A stretch of 64,000 bases of DNA from Geodermatophilus saharensis (GTDB lineage: Bacteria > Actinomycetota > Actinomycetes > Mycobacteriales > Geodermatophilaceae), in the NCBI RefSeq assembly GCF_900188205.1, contig NZ_FZOH01000006.1, forward strand, positions 62,001 to 126,000, read 5' to 3'. The notes below the pieces were generated by a model that was not told the DNA's origin, did no database searches, and saw nothing but the letters and a program-made list of their open reading frames with translations. The translations under genes and the position numbers were made by a program. Positions 34,829-43,644 of this stretch are shown here, one piece after another; positions within the stretch are counted from its first letter, which is position 1; each line of letters begins with the position of its first letter.

Positions 34829-35389
34829 TCAGTTGGCGCGGCCGAGGTACCGGCCGTCGCGGGTGTCCACCTTGAGCTTGTCGCCGGTGTTGACGAACAG
34901 CGGCACCTGGATCTGCGCGCCGGTCTCCAGGGTGGCCGGCTTCGTCCCGCCGGTGGAGCGGTCACCCTGCAGGCCCGGGTCGGTGTGCTCGACGACGAGC
35001 TCGAGGGTCACCGGGAGCTCCACGTACAGCGGCGTGCCCTCGTGGACGGCGACGACGGCCTCCGTGTTCTCCAGCAGGTAGTCCGCGCCGCTGCCGACGG
35101 TCTCGGCCGGCACGTGGATCTGGTCGAACGTCTCGCCGTCCATGAAGACGAAGTCGGCGCCGTCCTTGTACAGGTAGGTCATGTTCCGCTTGTCGACGGT
35201 GGCCGTGTCGACCTTGGTGCCGGCGTTGAACGTGCGGTCGACGACCTTGCCCGAGAGCACGTTCTTCAGCGTGGTGCGCACGAACGCACCGCCCTTGCCG
35301 GGCTTGACGTGCTGGAACTCGGTGACGGACCACAGCTGGCCGTCGAGGTTGAGGACCATGCCGTTCTTGAGGTCGTTGGTGGTAGCCAT
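34829..35389 (-). CDS. efp: Translation elongation factor P
   Basis: A 186-residue EF-P, which relieves ribosome stalling at proline stretches. Three beta domains are expected. The tip of domain I reads [10 protein letters not shown] with the modifiable lysine at K32. The C-terminus [17 protein letters not shown] is typical. The ATG at 35389 directly abuts the stop of the upstream peptidase gene (TAG ATG), so translation is likely coupled. No EF-P-modifying enzyme gene is nearby. Confidence 0.97.
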   Translation of the reverse strand: MATTNDLKNGMVLNLDGQLWSVTEFQHVKPGKGGAFVRTTLKNVLSGKVVDRTFNAGTKVDTATVDKRNMTYLYKDGADFVFMDGETFDQIHVPAETVGSGADYLLENTEAVVAVHEGTPLYVELPVTLELVVEHTDPGLQGDRSTGGTKPATLETGAQIQVPLFVNTGDKLKVDTRDGRYLGRAN

Positions 35390-36496
35390 CTAGAGGACCA
35401 GCAGTTCCTTGCTCGTGAGGGTCAACAGTTCGGGCGCGTCAGCGGTGACGACGAGGGTGTCCTCGATCCGGACACCGCCGTGGCCGGGGAGGTAGACCCC
35501 CGGCTCCACGGTGACGGCCATGCCGGCGGCCAGCCTACCCGCGCCCAGCGGGCCGATGCCCGGTGCCTCGTGGATCTCCAGGCCCACGCCGTGGCCGAGG
35601 CCGTGGGAGAAGTGCTCGGCGTGCCCGGCGGCGGCGATCACGTCGCGGGCGGCGGCGTCGACGGCGACGACGTCGGCGCCGACGGCCAGCGCCGCCCGCC
35701 CGGCCGCCTGCGCCTCGGCGACCAGCGCGTAGACCTCCCGCTGCCAGTCGGCGGCGTGCCCGAGCACCAGCGTGCGGGTCATGTCGGAGTGGTAGCCGTC
35801 GACGGTCGCGCCGAAGTCGAGCTTGAGGAGGTCGCCGCCGGCCAGCACCGTGCGGTCGGGGCGGTGGTGCGGGATCGCGGAGTTGGCGCCGGTGGCCACG
35901 ATCGTCTCGAACGACGGCGCCTCGGCCCCCAGGGTCAGCATCCGGGCGTCGAGCTCCCGGCCGACCTCGAGCTCGGTGCGCCCCGGCCGCAGCGCCCCTT
36001 CGGCGGCGAGCTCGGCCAGCGCATGGTCGGCGACCGCGCAGGCCCGCCGCAGGGCGTCGACCTCGTCGTCGTCCTTGACCGCGCGCAGCGCCTCCACCGC
36101 CCGCTGCACCGACACCAGCTCGGGCACCGTGCCGCCGTCGGCGGCGTCGGTGAGCACCCGCTGCAGCTGGGCGTGGCCGTCGACGGTGACCTCGTGGCTC
36201 TCGTAGCCGATCCGCCCGGCGCCCCGCCGCACCGCCTCGGAGGCCAGCGCCGGCACGGTGGCGCGGTCGACGAGCAGCTCGACGTCGGGCACCTGGGTGC
36301 CGGCCTGGGTGGTGTAGCGGCCGTCGGTGCCGAGGACGTCGGCCCCGTCGGTGCGCAGCAGCAGGGCGCCGTTGGAGCCGGTGAACCCGGTCAGGTAGCG
36401 CACGTTGAGCAGGTTGGTGACCAGGACGGCGTCCAGGCCGCGCTCGGCGGCCGTCGCCCGCAGCCGCTCGCGCCGCTGCGCCTCCCGCCCGCTCAC
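35390..36496 (-). CDS. M24 family Xaa-Pro aminopeptidase
   Basis: A 368-residue creatinase/prolidase-type peptidase that removes N-terminal residues before proline. The N-terminal creatinase domain ([20 protein letters not shown]) precedes the pita-bread catalytic domain. The five metal ligands are in [17 protein letters not shown] (two Asp), [13 protein letters not shown] (His), VEPGVY (Glu) and GVRIEDT (Glu). The GTG start overlaps the aroQ stop (GTGA). Its place between aroQ and efp is standard in actinobacteria. It could be named pepQ or pepP. Confidence 0.93.
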   Translation of the reverse strand: MSGREAQRRERLRATAAERGLDAVLVTNLLNVRYLTGFTGSNGALLLRTDGADVLGTDGRYTTQAGTQVPDVELLVDRATVPALASEAVRRGAGRIGYESHEVTVDGHAQLQRVLTDAADGGTVPELVSVQRAVEALRAVKDDDEVDALRRACAVADHALAELAAEGALRPGRTELEVGRELDARMLTLGAEAPSFETIVATGANSAIPHHRPDRTVLAGGDLLKLDFGATVDGYHSDMTRTLVLGHAADWQREVYALVAEAQAAGRAALAVGADVVAVDAAARDVIAAAGHAEHFSHGLGHGVGLEIHEAPGIGPLGAGRLAAGMAVTVEPGVYLPGHGGVRIEDTLVVTADAPELLTLTSKELLVL

Positions 36497-36927
36497 CGCG
36501 CGCCCCGCAGGGACAGCCACTGCAGGGCCAGCACGTAGCCCTCGATGCCGAGACCGGCGATGACGCCGTCGGCCACCGCCGACACGTAGGAGTGGTGCCG
36601 GAACGGCTCGCGCTTGTGGATGTTGCTGATGTGCACCTCCACCAACGGCGCGCCGAGCGCGGCGAGCGCGTCGTGCAGCGCGACCGAGGTGTGCGACCAG
36701 GCCGCGGGGTTGAGCACCACGGGGTCCCCGGCGTCGGTGGCCTCGTGGATCCAGCGGAGCATCTCCGCCTCGTCGTCGGTCTGCCGGACGCGGACCTCCA
36801 TCGCCAGCTCGCGTCCGGCGTCCTCGAGCAGCTCGACGAGCTGGGCGTGGGTGGTCGTGCCGTACACCTCCGGCTCGCGGGTGCCGAGCCGGCCGAGGTT
36901 GGGGCCGTTGAGGACCTGGACGGTCAC
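36493..36927 (-). CDS. aroQ: 3-dehydroquinate dehydratase, type II
   Basis: Third shikimate step. It is 144 residues, a dodecameric type II enzyme. Seen: [19 protein letters not shown] (active-site Tyr in the lid loop), [18 protein letters not shown] and [18 protein letters not shown] (catalytic His region). The GTG at 36927 lies 31 bp after aroB, and its end overlaps the peptidase gene. Confidence 0.97.
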   Translation of the reverse strand: MTVQVLNGPNLGRLGTREPEVYGTTTHAQLVELLEDAGRELAMEVRVRQTDDEAEMLRWIHEATDAGDPVVLNPAAWSHTSVALHDALAALGAPLVEVHISNIHKREPFRHHSYVSAVADGVIAGLGIEGYVLALQWLSLRGAR

Positions 36928-36958
36928 GCTTCCTCCGTCGGGGTGGTGGGGCGGGTGG

Positions 36959-38008
36959 TCACGCGGCGACCGTGGCCCACGCCGCGTCGAGCCATGCCGG
37001 ATCGGGGTCGGTGAGGATCCCCGGGGTGCCCAGGCCGTCGAGGACGACGAAGCGCAGCGTGGCGCCGCGGGCCTTCTTGTCCACCCGCATCACCGCCTGC
37101 AGCGCCGTCCAGTCCCCGGCGTAGCGGGTGGGCAGCCCCATGGCGGTGAGCAGGTCGCGGTGCCGGTCGGCGTCGGCGCGCGAGAGCCGCCCGGCCTGCA
37201 CGCCGAGCTCGGCGGCGAACACGAGCCCGACGGCGACCGCCTCGCCGTGCCGCCAGCGGAAGTCCTCGACCCGCTCGATGGCGTGGCCGAGGGTGTGGCC
37301 GTAGTTGAGGAACTCGCGGACGCCGGTGTCGAAGAGGTCCTGCCCCACCGCGTCGGCCTTGACCCGGACGGCGCGCTCGACGAGCTCCTCGGTGTCGCGG
37401 CGGCCGGTGGGGTCGGCCTCGAGCAGGTCGAGGATCGTGCCGTCGGCGATGAGGCCGCACTTGACCACCTCGGCCATGCCGGCGCGGAACTCCGCCTCGG
37501 GCAGCCCGGCGAGGACGTCGGTGTCGGCGAGCACGCCGGCCGGCGGGTGGAACGCGCCGACGAGGTTCTTGCCCGCGCCGGTGTTGATGCCGGTCTTGCC
37601 GCCCACCGCGGCGTCGACCATGCCGAGCACGCTGGTGGGCAGGTGCACGACGCGCACGCCGCGCACCCAGGTGGCGGCGAGGAACCCGGCGAGGTCGGTG
37701 ACCGCTCCCCCGCCGACGCCGACGACGGCGTCGGAGCGGGTCAGCCCGAGCCGGCCGAACTCCTCCCAGGCGGCCGCGGCGACCCCGGCGGTCTTGGCCG
37801 CCTCCCCGTCGGGGACGACGACGGCCTCGGCGGCCACCCCGGCGGTCTGCAGCGTCTCGACGGCGGCACCGGCGAGGGCGGCCAGCGGCGGGGCGTGCAC
37901 GACGGCGGCCTTCGGCGTACCGGCCAGCACCAGGCCGAGCTCGGCCTGCGCGCCGGGGCCGATGACGACATCGTAGGGCCGCTCCCCCGCGACGGTCACC
38001 CGCCTCAC
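36959..38008 (-). CDS. aroB: 3-dehydroquinate synthase
   Basis: Converts DAHP to 3-dehydroquinate with NAD and a divalent metal. It is 349 residues. Seen: [19 protein letters not shown] (NAD site), [21 protein letters not shown], and metal-binding [11 protein letters not shown]. The GTG start overlaps the aroK stop (GTGA). Confidence 0.97.
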   Translation of the reverse strand: MRRVTVAGERPYDVVIGPGAQAELGLVLAGTPKAAVVHAPPLAALAGAAVETLQTAGVAAEAVVVPDGEAAKTAGVAAAAWEEFGRLGLTRSDAVVGVGGGAVTDLAGFLAATWVRGVRVVHLPTSVLGMVDAAVGGKTGINTGAGKNLVGAFHPPAGVLADTDVLAGLPEAEFRAGMAEVVKCGLIADGTILDLLEADPTGRRDTEELVERAVRVKADAVGQDLFDTGVREFLNYGHTLGHAIERVEDFRWRHGEAVAVGLVFAAELGVQAGRLSRADADRHRDLLTAMGLPTRYAGDWTALQAVMRVDKKARGATLRFVVLDGLGTPGILTDPDPAWLDAAWATVAA

Positions 38009-38538
38009 CGGGCGGTCCCGGCGGGCAGCGCGGACAGCACCTCGGCGACGACGTCGTCGGGGGTGCGCCCGCCGGTGGCGACGACCGCGGTGGCCACCTC
38101 CGCGTAGAGCGGGGCGCGCTGCTCGAGCAGGGTGCGCAGCATCGCGCGGGGGTTGACCGCCAGCAGCGGGCGGTCGCGGGAGAGCCCGGCGCGCTTGGCG
38201 GCCGAGGGCAGGTCGACGTCGAGGTGGACGACGGTGCCGCCGGCCCGCCCGTAGGCCACGAGCAGCTCGCGGCTGGCCGCGCTGAGCACCGCGCCGCCGC
38301 CGAGGGCCAGGACGCCGTCGTGCCCGGCCAGCGCCCGCGCCACGGCGGCCTCCTCCAGCGCGCGGAAGTGCGGCTCGCCGTGCGTGACGAACAGGTCGGC
38401 GACGGTGGTGCCGGTCTGCGCCTCGACGTCGGCGTCGGTGTCGCGGAAGGGGACGCCGAGGGCGGCGGCGACCGCCGTCCCGACGGTGGTCTTGCCCGAC
38501 GCCGGCGGGCCCACGAGCACGAGGAGGGGCCGGCTCAC
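38005..38538 (-). CDS. aroK: Shikimate kinase
   Basis: Phosphorylates shikimate with ATP. It is 177 residues. Seen: Walker [12 protein letters not shown] (about residues 9-19), [11 protein letters not shown] (shikimate-binding Asp), LALGGGAVL, and lid RDRPLLA. GTG start 38538 overlaps the aroC stop, and its own end overlaps aroB, giving a tightly coupled aroC-aroK-aroB set. Confidence 0.97.
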   Translation of the reverse strand: MSRPLLVLVGPPASGKTTVGTAVAAALGVPFRDTDADVEAQTGTTVADLFVTHGEPHFRALEEAAVARALAGHDGVLALGGGAVLSAASRELLVAYGRAGGTVVHLDVDLPSAAKRAGLSRDRPLLAVNPRAMLRTLLEQRAPLYAEVATAVVATGGRTPDDVVAEVLSALPAGTAR

Positions 38539-39713
38539 CGGAACGGGAGGGCGTCGAGGTAGGCGCGGGCGTTGCGGGCGGTCTCGGCGACCGAGTCGCC
38601 GCCGAACTTCTCCAGCGCGGCGTCGGCGCACACGAGGGCGACCATCGCCTCCATCACCACCGACCCGCGCGGCACGGCGCAGGCGTCGCTGCGCTGGTTG
38701 ATCGCGACCGCGGCGTCGCCGGTGGCGACGTCGACGGTGGCCAGCGCCCGCGGCACGGTGGAGATCGGCTTCATCGCCGCGCGGACCCGCAGCACCTCGC
38801 CGTTGGTCATGCCGCCCTCGATGCCGCCGGCGCGGTCGGTGACCCGCCGCAGCCGGCCGTCCTCGCTGACGATCTCGTCGTGGGCGACCGAGCCGCGGCG
38901 GCGGGCGGTCTCCAGCCCGTCGCCGACCTCGACGGCCTTGACCGACTGCACGCCCATGAGCGCGGCGGCCAGCCGGGAGTCCAGGCGGCGGTCCCAGTGC
39001 ACGTGGCTGCCCAGGCCCGGCGGCAGCCCGTGGACGACGACCTCGACGACGCCGCCGAGGGTGTCGCCGTTCTTCCGGGCGTCGTCGACCTCGGCGACCA
39101 TGACCGCGCTGGTGGCCGGGTCGGCGCAGCGCACCGGGTCCTCGTCGATGCGCGGGTTGTCCTGCGGGCCGGGGACGACGCCGTCGGGGACGGTGACCGG
39201 GCCGATCGCGACGACGTGGCTGACCACCTCGACGCCGAGCGCCTGGCGGAGGAACGCCCGCGCGATGGTGCCGAGGGCGACGCGGGCGGCGGTCTCGCGG
39301 GCGCTGGCGCGCTCGAGCACCGGGCGGGCGTCGTCGAAGCCGTACTTCTGCATGCCGGCGAGGTCGGCGTGGCCGGGCCGCGGGCGGGTCAGCGGGGCGT
39401 TGCGCGCCTGCCCGGCCAGCACCTCGGGGTCGACCGGGTCCGGCGACATGACCGTCTGCCACCTGGGCCACTCGGTGTTGCCCACCTGGACCGCGATCGG
39501 CCCGCCCTGGGTGACCCCGTGCCGGACGCCGCCGGTGAGGGTGACCTCGTCCTGCTCGAAGGACATCCGCGCGCCGCGGCCGTGGCCCAGGCGGCGGCGG
39601 GCGAGGTCGACGTCGAGGTCGGCGGTCCGGACCCGCACGCCGGCGGGCAGTCCCTCGAGGACGGCGGTGAGCTGCTGGCCGTGCGACTCACCGGCGGTCA
39701 GCCAGCGCAACAT
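38535..39713 (-). CDS. aroC: Chorismate synthase
   Basis: Makes chorismate from EPSP using reduced FMN. It is 392 residues. Seen: [14 protein letters not shown] at the N-terminus, [33 protein letters not shown] split over the FMN/phosphate site, and [22 protein letters not shown]. The ATG at 39713 is clear. It is the first gene of aroC-aroK-aroB-aroQ; the prepilin peptidase lies 104 bp upstream. Confidence 0.97.
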   Translation of the reverse strand: MLRWLTAGESHGQQLTAVLEGLPAGVRVRTADLDVDLARRRLGHGRGARMSFEQDEVTLTGGVRHGVTQGGPIAVQVGNTEWPRWQTVMSPDPVDPEVLAGQARNAPLTRPRPGHADLAGMQKYGFDDARPVLERASARETAARVALGTIARAFLRQALGVEVVSHVVAIGPVTVPDGVVPGPQDNPRIDEDPVRCADPATSAVMVAEVDDARKNGDTLGGVVEVVVHGLPPGLGSHVHWDRRLDSRLAAALMGVQSVKAVEVGDGLETARRRGSVAHDEIVSEDGRLRRVTDRAGGIEGGMTNGEVLRVRAAMKPISTVPRALATVDVATGDAAVAINQRSDACAVPRGSVVMEAMVALVCADAALEKFGGDSVAETARNARAYLDALPFR

Positions 39714-39817
39714 GCCCCGGATTGTGCCAGCCGGGCGCGCAACCCCCGCCCGCGGCGCCCGGGTGACGGTCCCGGGTGGTGATCCGGTGACCCGATCGTG
39801 GCGCACGTGAGTCCCGC

Positions 39818-40474
39818 TCAGCCGACCGGGCCCTCCAGCAGCAGGGCGAGGACCGCGCCGAGCAGCAGTGGCGGGCCGAACGGCAGCGCGGTGCGCCAGC
39901 CCGCGCGCCCGGTGGCGACCAGCAGCAGCGAGACCGCGGCGCCGGCGAGCAGGCCGAGGAACACCCCCGCCAGCAGCACGCCCCACCCGGCCCAGCCGAG
40001 CAGCAGGCCGAGCAGCGCGAGCAGCTTGACGTCACCGAGCCCGAGGCCCGCCGGCCCGGCCAGCGCGGCGAGCAGCGCGATGCCCCCGGCGGCGGCCGCG
40101 GCGAGCAGCGCCCGCAGCAGCGCCGGCCACGTGCCCAGCAGCGCGGCGTCGGCGAGCAGGGCCGCGACGGCGACCCCGGCGGCCGGGTAGGTGACCCGGT
40201 CGGGCAGCCGGTGCACGGCGAGGTCGACCTGCGCGAGGACGACGGCGGCGCCGGCGGCCCAGGCGAGCGCGACCGTGGCCGGCCGGGCGCCGGTGAGCAG
40301 CACCGCGCCGCAGAGCAGGACGGCGAGGACGGCGGCCGAGGCGAGCGCGCGGGCCGGGCCGGTGCGGGCGGCGGGGTCGCGGGCGGCCAGCCGGACGGCG
40401 GTGCGGGCCAGCAGCGGGCCGGCGACGGCGGCGGTCAGCAGCGCGAGCGCGAGCAGCGGCCCGCGCGGGAGCAC
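39818..40474 (-). CDS. A24 family prepilin peptidase
   Basis: A 218-residue polytopic membrane aspartic protease, about seven hydrophobic stretches. The two catalytic aspartates are in [16 protein letters not shown] and [14 protein letters not shown] (the conserved GxGD loop). It lacks the N-terminal methylase domain and its cysteines, so it is the short TadV/type IV leader peptidase form. No pilin genes are in the window; the operon with aroE/aroC is a common actinobacterial arrangement. The start is uncertain: GTG 40474 is used, and a CTG overlapping the aroE stop is possible. Confidence 0.85.
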   Translation of the reverse strand: MLPRGPLLALALLTAAVAGPLLARTAVRLAARDPAARTGPARALASAAVLAVLLCGAVLLTGARPATVALAWAAGAAVVLAQVDLAVHRLPDRVTYPAAGVAVAALLADAALLGTWPALLRALLAAAAAGGIALLAALAGPAGLGLGDVKLLALLGLLLGWAGWGVLLAGVFLGLLAGAAVSLLLVATGRAGWRTALPFGPPLLLGAVLALLLEGPVG

Positions 40475-40488
40475 GTCGGCCAGTCCGG

Positions 40489-41316
40489 TCAGCGGGCGTC
40501 CAGGGCGGCGCGCATGGCGCCCAGCGGCGCGGGCTGCCCGGTCATCAGCTCGACCTGGACGGTGGCCTGCCAGAACAGCACCTCCAGGCCGCCGAGCACG
40601 GTGGCGCCCGCCGCGGCGGCCCGCTCGGCCAGCGGGGTGGGCCAGGGCGCGTAGAGGACGTCGAGCAGGGTCTGCCCGCCGCGCCACTGCAGGCCGGCGA
40701 GGTCGGGGTGCGCACCGACCGGGACGGTGCTGACGACGACGGGCGCCTCGACCGGGCCGGGCGCGATCCGCCGGACGTCGGTCTCCACGCCGAGCGCGCC
40801 GAGCACGCGGACGACGTCGGCGGCCCGGTCGGGGGTGCGGACGAGGACGTCGACGGACTCCGCGCCGAGCTCGGCGAGCGCCACGGCCGCGGCGGCCGCC
40901 GTCCCCCCGGCCCCGACGATCGCCGCGTGCGCGACCCGCTCCACGCCGCCGACCTGCAGCGCCATGCCGACGCCGTGGACGTCGGTGTTCTCCGCCCGCC
41001 AGCCGGTGTCGGTGTGCACCAGGGTGTTGGCCGCCCCGAGCAGGCGCGGCAGCGGCTCGACCTCGTCGGCGACCGCGACGGCGGCCTGCTTGCACGGCAT
41101 GGTCACCGAGAAGCCGCGCCACTCCGGTCCGAGCCCGGCCAGCAGGACCGGCAGGTCCTCGGGGCCGAGGTCGAGCGCGTCGTAGGTCCAGCCGGTCAGC
41201 CCGAGCGCGGCGTAGGCCGCGCGGTGCAGCAACGGCGAGAGGGAGTGCCCGACCGGGCGGCCGAGGACGGCCGCCCGGCCGGCGGGACCCGCTCCGGGCA
41301 CCGGCGCGTCAGCCAC
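40489..41316 (-). CDS. aroE: Shikimate dehydrogenase
   Basis: Reduces 3-dehydroshikimate with NADPH. It is 275 residues. Seen: VLGRPVGHSLSPLLHRAAY (shikimate Ser pair), VTMPCKQAA (catalytic Lys), AANTLVHTDTGWRAENTDVHG (Asp), and the NADP loop VGAGGTAAAA. The GTG at 41316 lies inside the end of mltG, overlapping it by 8 nt. This completes four of the seven shikimate steps after DAHP; aroA and the DAHP synthase are elsewhere. Confidence 0.95.
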   Translation of the reverse strand: MADAPVPGAGPAGRAAVLGRPVGHSLSPLLHRAAYAALGLTGWTYDALDLGPEDLPVLLAGLGPEWRGFSVTMPCKQAAVAVADEVEPLPRLLGAANTLVHTDTGWRAENTDVHGVGMALQVGGVERVAHAAIVGAGGTAAAAAVALAELGAESVDVLVRTPDRAADVVRVLGALGVETDVRRIAPGPVEAPVVVSTVPVGAHPDLAGLQWRGGQTLLDVLYAPWPTPLAERAAAAGATVLGGLEVLFWQATVQVELMTGQPAPLGAMRAALDAR

Positions 41317-42979
41317 CGCACCCGAGGCCGGCGTCGGCGCAGCGCTGCCGGGCGGCCACGAACTCGTCGTAGCTGGCGGTGAAGAAGTGCCGGCCGTCCT
41401 GCGACTCGAGCACGTAGTACAGGAGGTCGCCGGTGCTGGGCGCGAGCGCCGCCTCCAGCGAGGCCTCGCCGGGCGCGCTGATCGGCGTCGGCGGCAGCCC
41501 GGCCCGGGTGCGGGTGTTGTACGGGCTGTCGGTCTGCAGGTCGGTGACGGTGAGCTCGTTGCCGTTCTTCTGCAGGCCGTAGGCGAGGGTCGCGTCGATG
41601 CCGAGCGGGATCCCCTGGGCCAGCCGGTTGTAGACCACCTGCGCGACGTTCGGGCGCTCCTCGTCGAGGAGGGTCTCCGACTGCACCATCGAGGCGACGA
41701 CGACGACGTCGTACACCGAGCGGCCGGCGGCGGCGGCCCGCTGCTCGAGCTGCAGGTCCGCGGCCATCTCGGTGAACCGCGAGACCATCGACTCCAGCAC
41801 GTCGGCGGCGGTGGCGTCGGGCTCGACGTCGTAGGTGGCCGGGAACAGGAAGCCCTCGAGCGAGCCGTTGGCGTAGGCCGGCAGGCCCAGCGCGGCGGGG
41901 TCGGCCGCGGCGGCGCGCAGGTCCTCGATCGGCAGGCCGGTGGTCTCGGCGATGCGCTGCAGGGTGGCCTCGACGGTGAAGCCCTCGGGCACGGTGACCC
42001 GCGAGACCTGGCGGGTGGCGGGGTCGAGCAGCAGGTCCAGGGCGGCCGCGCCGCTCATCTGCTCGCGCATGCTGTAGACGCCGGGCTGGATGCCGGTGGC
42101 CGCGGGCTGGCCCTCGGCGGCGTCGACGAACGGCTCGCCGGAGGCGATGACGCCGGCGTCGACGAGCGTGCGGGCGATGTCGCTGAGGGTGTCGCCCTCG
42201 CCGACGCGGACCTGCACGGTCCCGGTGCCGGCGCCGGTGTAGTCCTCGGCCTCGGGGTTGACCAGCCCGATGAGGGCGCGCCCGCCGAAGACGATGCCCG
42301 CCACGAGGCCGGCGAGGACCAGCAGCGCGAGCAGGTTGGCCAGCGGGCTGCGGCGGCGCCTGCCCGAGCCGGGCGCGCGGCCCGAGCCGAGGACGGGGTG
42401 CTCGTCGGTGTGGTCGTCGTCGTGGTGCAGGTCGTCGTCGTGGGGGACGGCGTGGTGGACGTCGTCGTGGTGCTCGGGCTCCGCGGCGGCGCGCCGGCCG
42501 CGGAGCCCCCGGCGACCGGGATCCCGGGCGCCGGCGCCCAGCACCTCCAGGCCGCCGGTGGCCTCGTCGTCCTCGTGGGGGTCGGGGTGCGCGAGCTCGT
42601 CGGTGTGGTACGCGGCCACGGTGGCGTCGGGGTCGGCACCGCCCCGGTCAGCAGCGCTCCGGTCGGCCATCCGCGACCAGGCGCTCTTCGGGCGCGGCGG
42701 CAGGCCGGTCGCGGGCGGCTCGGGCTGCCCGCCGGGCAGCGGTCCGGTGCGGTCGTCGTCCCCCGGGTCGGCGTGCCGGCCGCTGAGCACCGGCCCGGCC
42801 CACCGGGAGTCGGCGCGGCCGGGCCCGGTCGGGACCGGGCCCACCGGCAGCTGCGTCGTCGGGGGCACGTCGAACGGCCGGTCGCCCTGCCAGGTGCCCG
42901 CGGGGCGCCCGGCGGCGGGGAGGACGTCGGGTCCCGCGTGCCGGCCCCGCCCCCCGTACGGCGGGACCGGACCGCTCAC
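41309..42979 (-). CDS. mltG: Endolytic murein transglycosylase MltG with long acidic/His-rich tail
   Basis: A 556-residue inner-membrane lytic transglycosylase that cuts nascent glycan strands. The first about 210 residues are a cytoplasmic, Pro-rich, disordered tail, including a cluster of 9 His and 9 Asp in residues 170-194. One membrane helix follows (about 212-234), then a LysM-like segment (VRVGEGDTLSDIARTLVDAG) and the YceG catalytic domain with the presumed catalytic Glu in ASMVQSETL. The GTG start overlaps the ruvX stop (GTGA). The order alaS-ruvX-mltG-aroE is standard. Confidence 0.94.
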   Translation of the reverse strand: MSGPVPPYGGRGRHAGPDVLPAAGRPAGTWQGDRPFDVPPTTQLPVGPVPTGPGRADSRWAGPVLSGRHADPGDDDRTGPLPGGQPEPPATGLPPRPKSAWSRMADRSAADRGGADPDATVAAYHTDELAHPDPHEDDEATGGLEVLGAGARDPGRRGLRGRRAAAEPEHHDDVHHAVPHDDDLHHDDDHTDEHPVLGSGRAPGSGRRRRSPLANLLALLVLAGLVAGIVFGGRALIGLVNPEAEDYTGAGTGTVQVRVGEGDTLSDIARTLVDAGVIASGEPFVDAAEGQPAATGIQPGVYSMREQMSGAAALDLLLDPATRQVSRVTVPEGFTVEATLQRIAETTGLPIEDLRAAAADPAALGLPAYANGSLEGFLFPATYDVEPDATAADVLESMVSRFTEMAADLQLEQRAAAAGRSVYDVVVVASMVQSETLLDEERPNVAQVVYNRLAQGIPLGIDATLAYGLQKNGNELTVTDLQTDSPYNTRTRAGLPPTPISAPGEASLEAALAPSTGDLLYYVLESQDGRHFFTASYDEFVAARQRCADAGLGCGG

Positions 42980-43644
42980 GGGCGCTCCCGCTGGGAGTCG
43001 AGATAGGCCTGGAGGATGACCACGGCGGCGGCCTGGTCGATCACGGGGCGCTGGGCGCGGCTGTCGAGCCCGTTCGCCCGCAGGGAACTGGCTGCGGTCA
43101 CGGTGGAGAGCCTCTCGTCGACGAGGTGCACGGGCACGCTGCCGATGCGCCCGGCGAGTGACCGAGAGTAGGCACGCGCTTCCCGGGCGGAGGCGCCCGA
43201 CGCACCCGACAGGTGCCTCGGCTCCCCCACGATCACCTCTGTCACCTCGTGTTCGGTGACCAGCGCGGCGATCCGGTCCAGGTCGGACCCGTCCCGCCGG
43301 CGCTCGACGGTCTCCAGCGGGCTGGCGAGCGTGCCGGTGGGGTCCGACAGCGCGACGCCGACGCGCACCGTGCCGACGTCGAGACCGAGCCGGCGGCCCT
43401 GCCGGGGACGGCGCGGGGGCAGCGGCAGTCCCTGCGACAGGTCGATCTCGGTGGTCTCGTTGCGCACCGGCGGGAACCCGGCGCGCAGGTCGATCTGCTC
43501 GGTGCGGTGGTGCACCGGCTGTGGCGGCTGCTGCCGGGGTGGCGCCTGCCGGGGACGCGACGGCGGCACCGCCGGGCGGCCCTGGACGCGCCGCTCCCCC
43601 ACCTCGCCGGTCTCGTCGGGGCGCTGCTCGGGCACTCCGGTCAC
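42976..43644 (-). CDS. ruvX: RuvX/YqgF family putative pre-16S rRNA nuclease
   Basis: The conserved RNase-H-like domain lies in the last about 140 residues: RRLGLDVGTVRVGVALSD (first Asp), VIVGEPRHLSG, HLVDERLSTV (Glu) and RPVIDQAAAVVILQAYLD (last Asp). The family processes the 16S rRNA 5' end and was once proposed as a Holliday junction resolvase. About 85 Pro/Arg-rich residues precede the domain. The GTG at 43644 overlaps the alaS stop, but GGGAGG spaces better with a GTG three codons later (43635), which may be the true start. Confidence 0.92.
   Translation of the reverse strand: MTGVPEQRPDETGEVGERRVQGRPAVPPSRPRQAPPRQQPPQPVHHRTEQIDLRAGFPPVRNETTEIDLSQGLPLPPRRPRQGRRLGLDVGTVRVGVALSDPTGTLASPLETVERRRDGSDLDRIAALVTEHEVTEVIVGEPRHLSGASGASAREARAYSRSLAGRIGSVPVHLVDERLSTVTAASSLRANGLDSRAQRPVIDQAAAVVILQAYLDSQRERP

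Noticed and set aside
42976-43233. Holliday junction resolvase as the firm function of RuvX
   Set aside because: The family is better supported as a 16S rRNA 5'-end processing nuclease; the resolvase role was inferred only from the RNase H fold.
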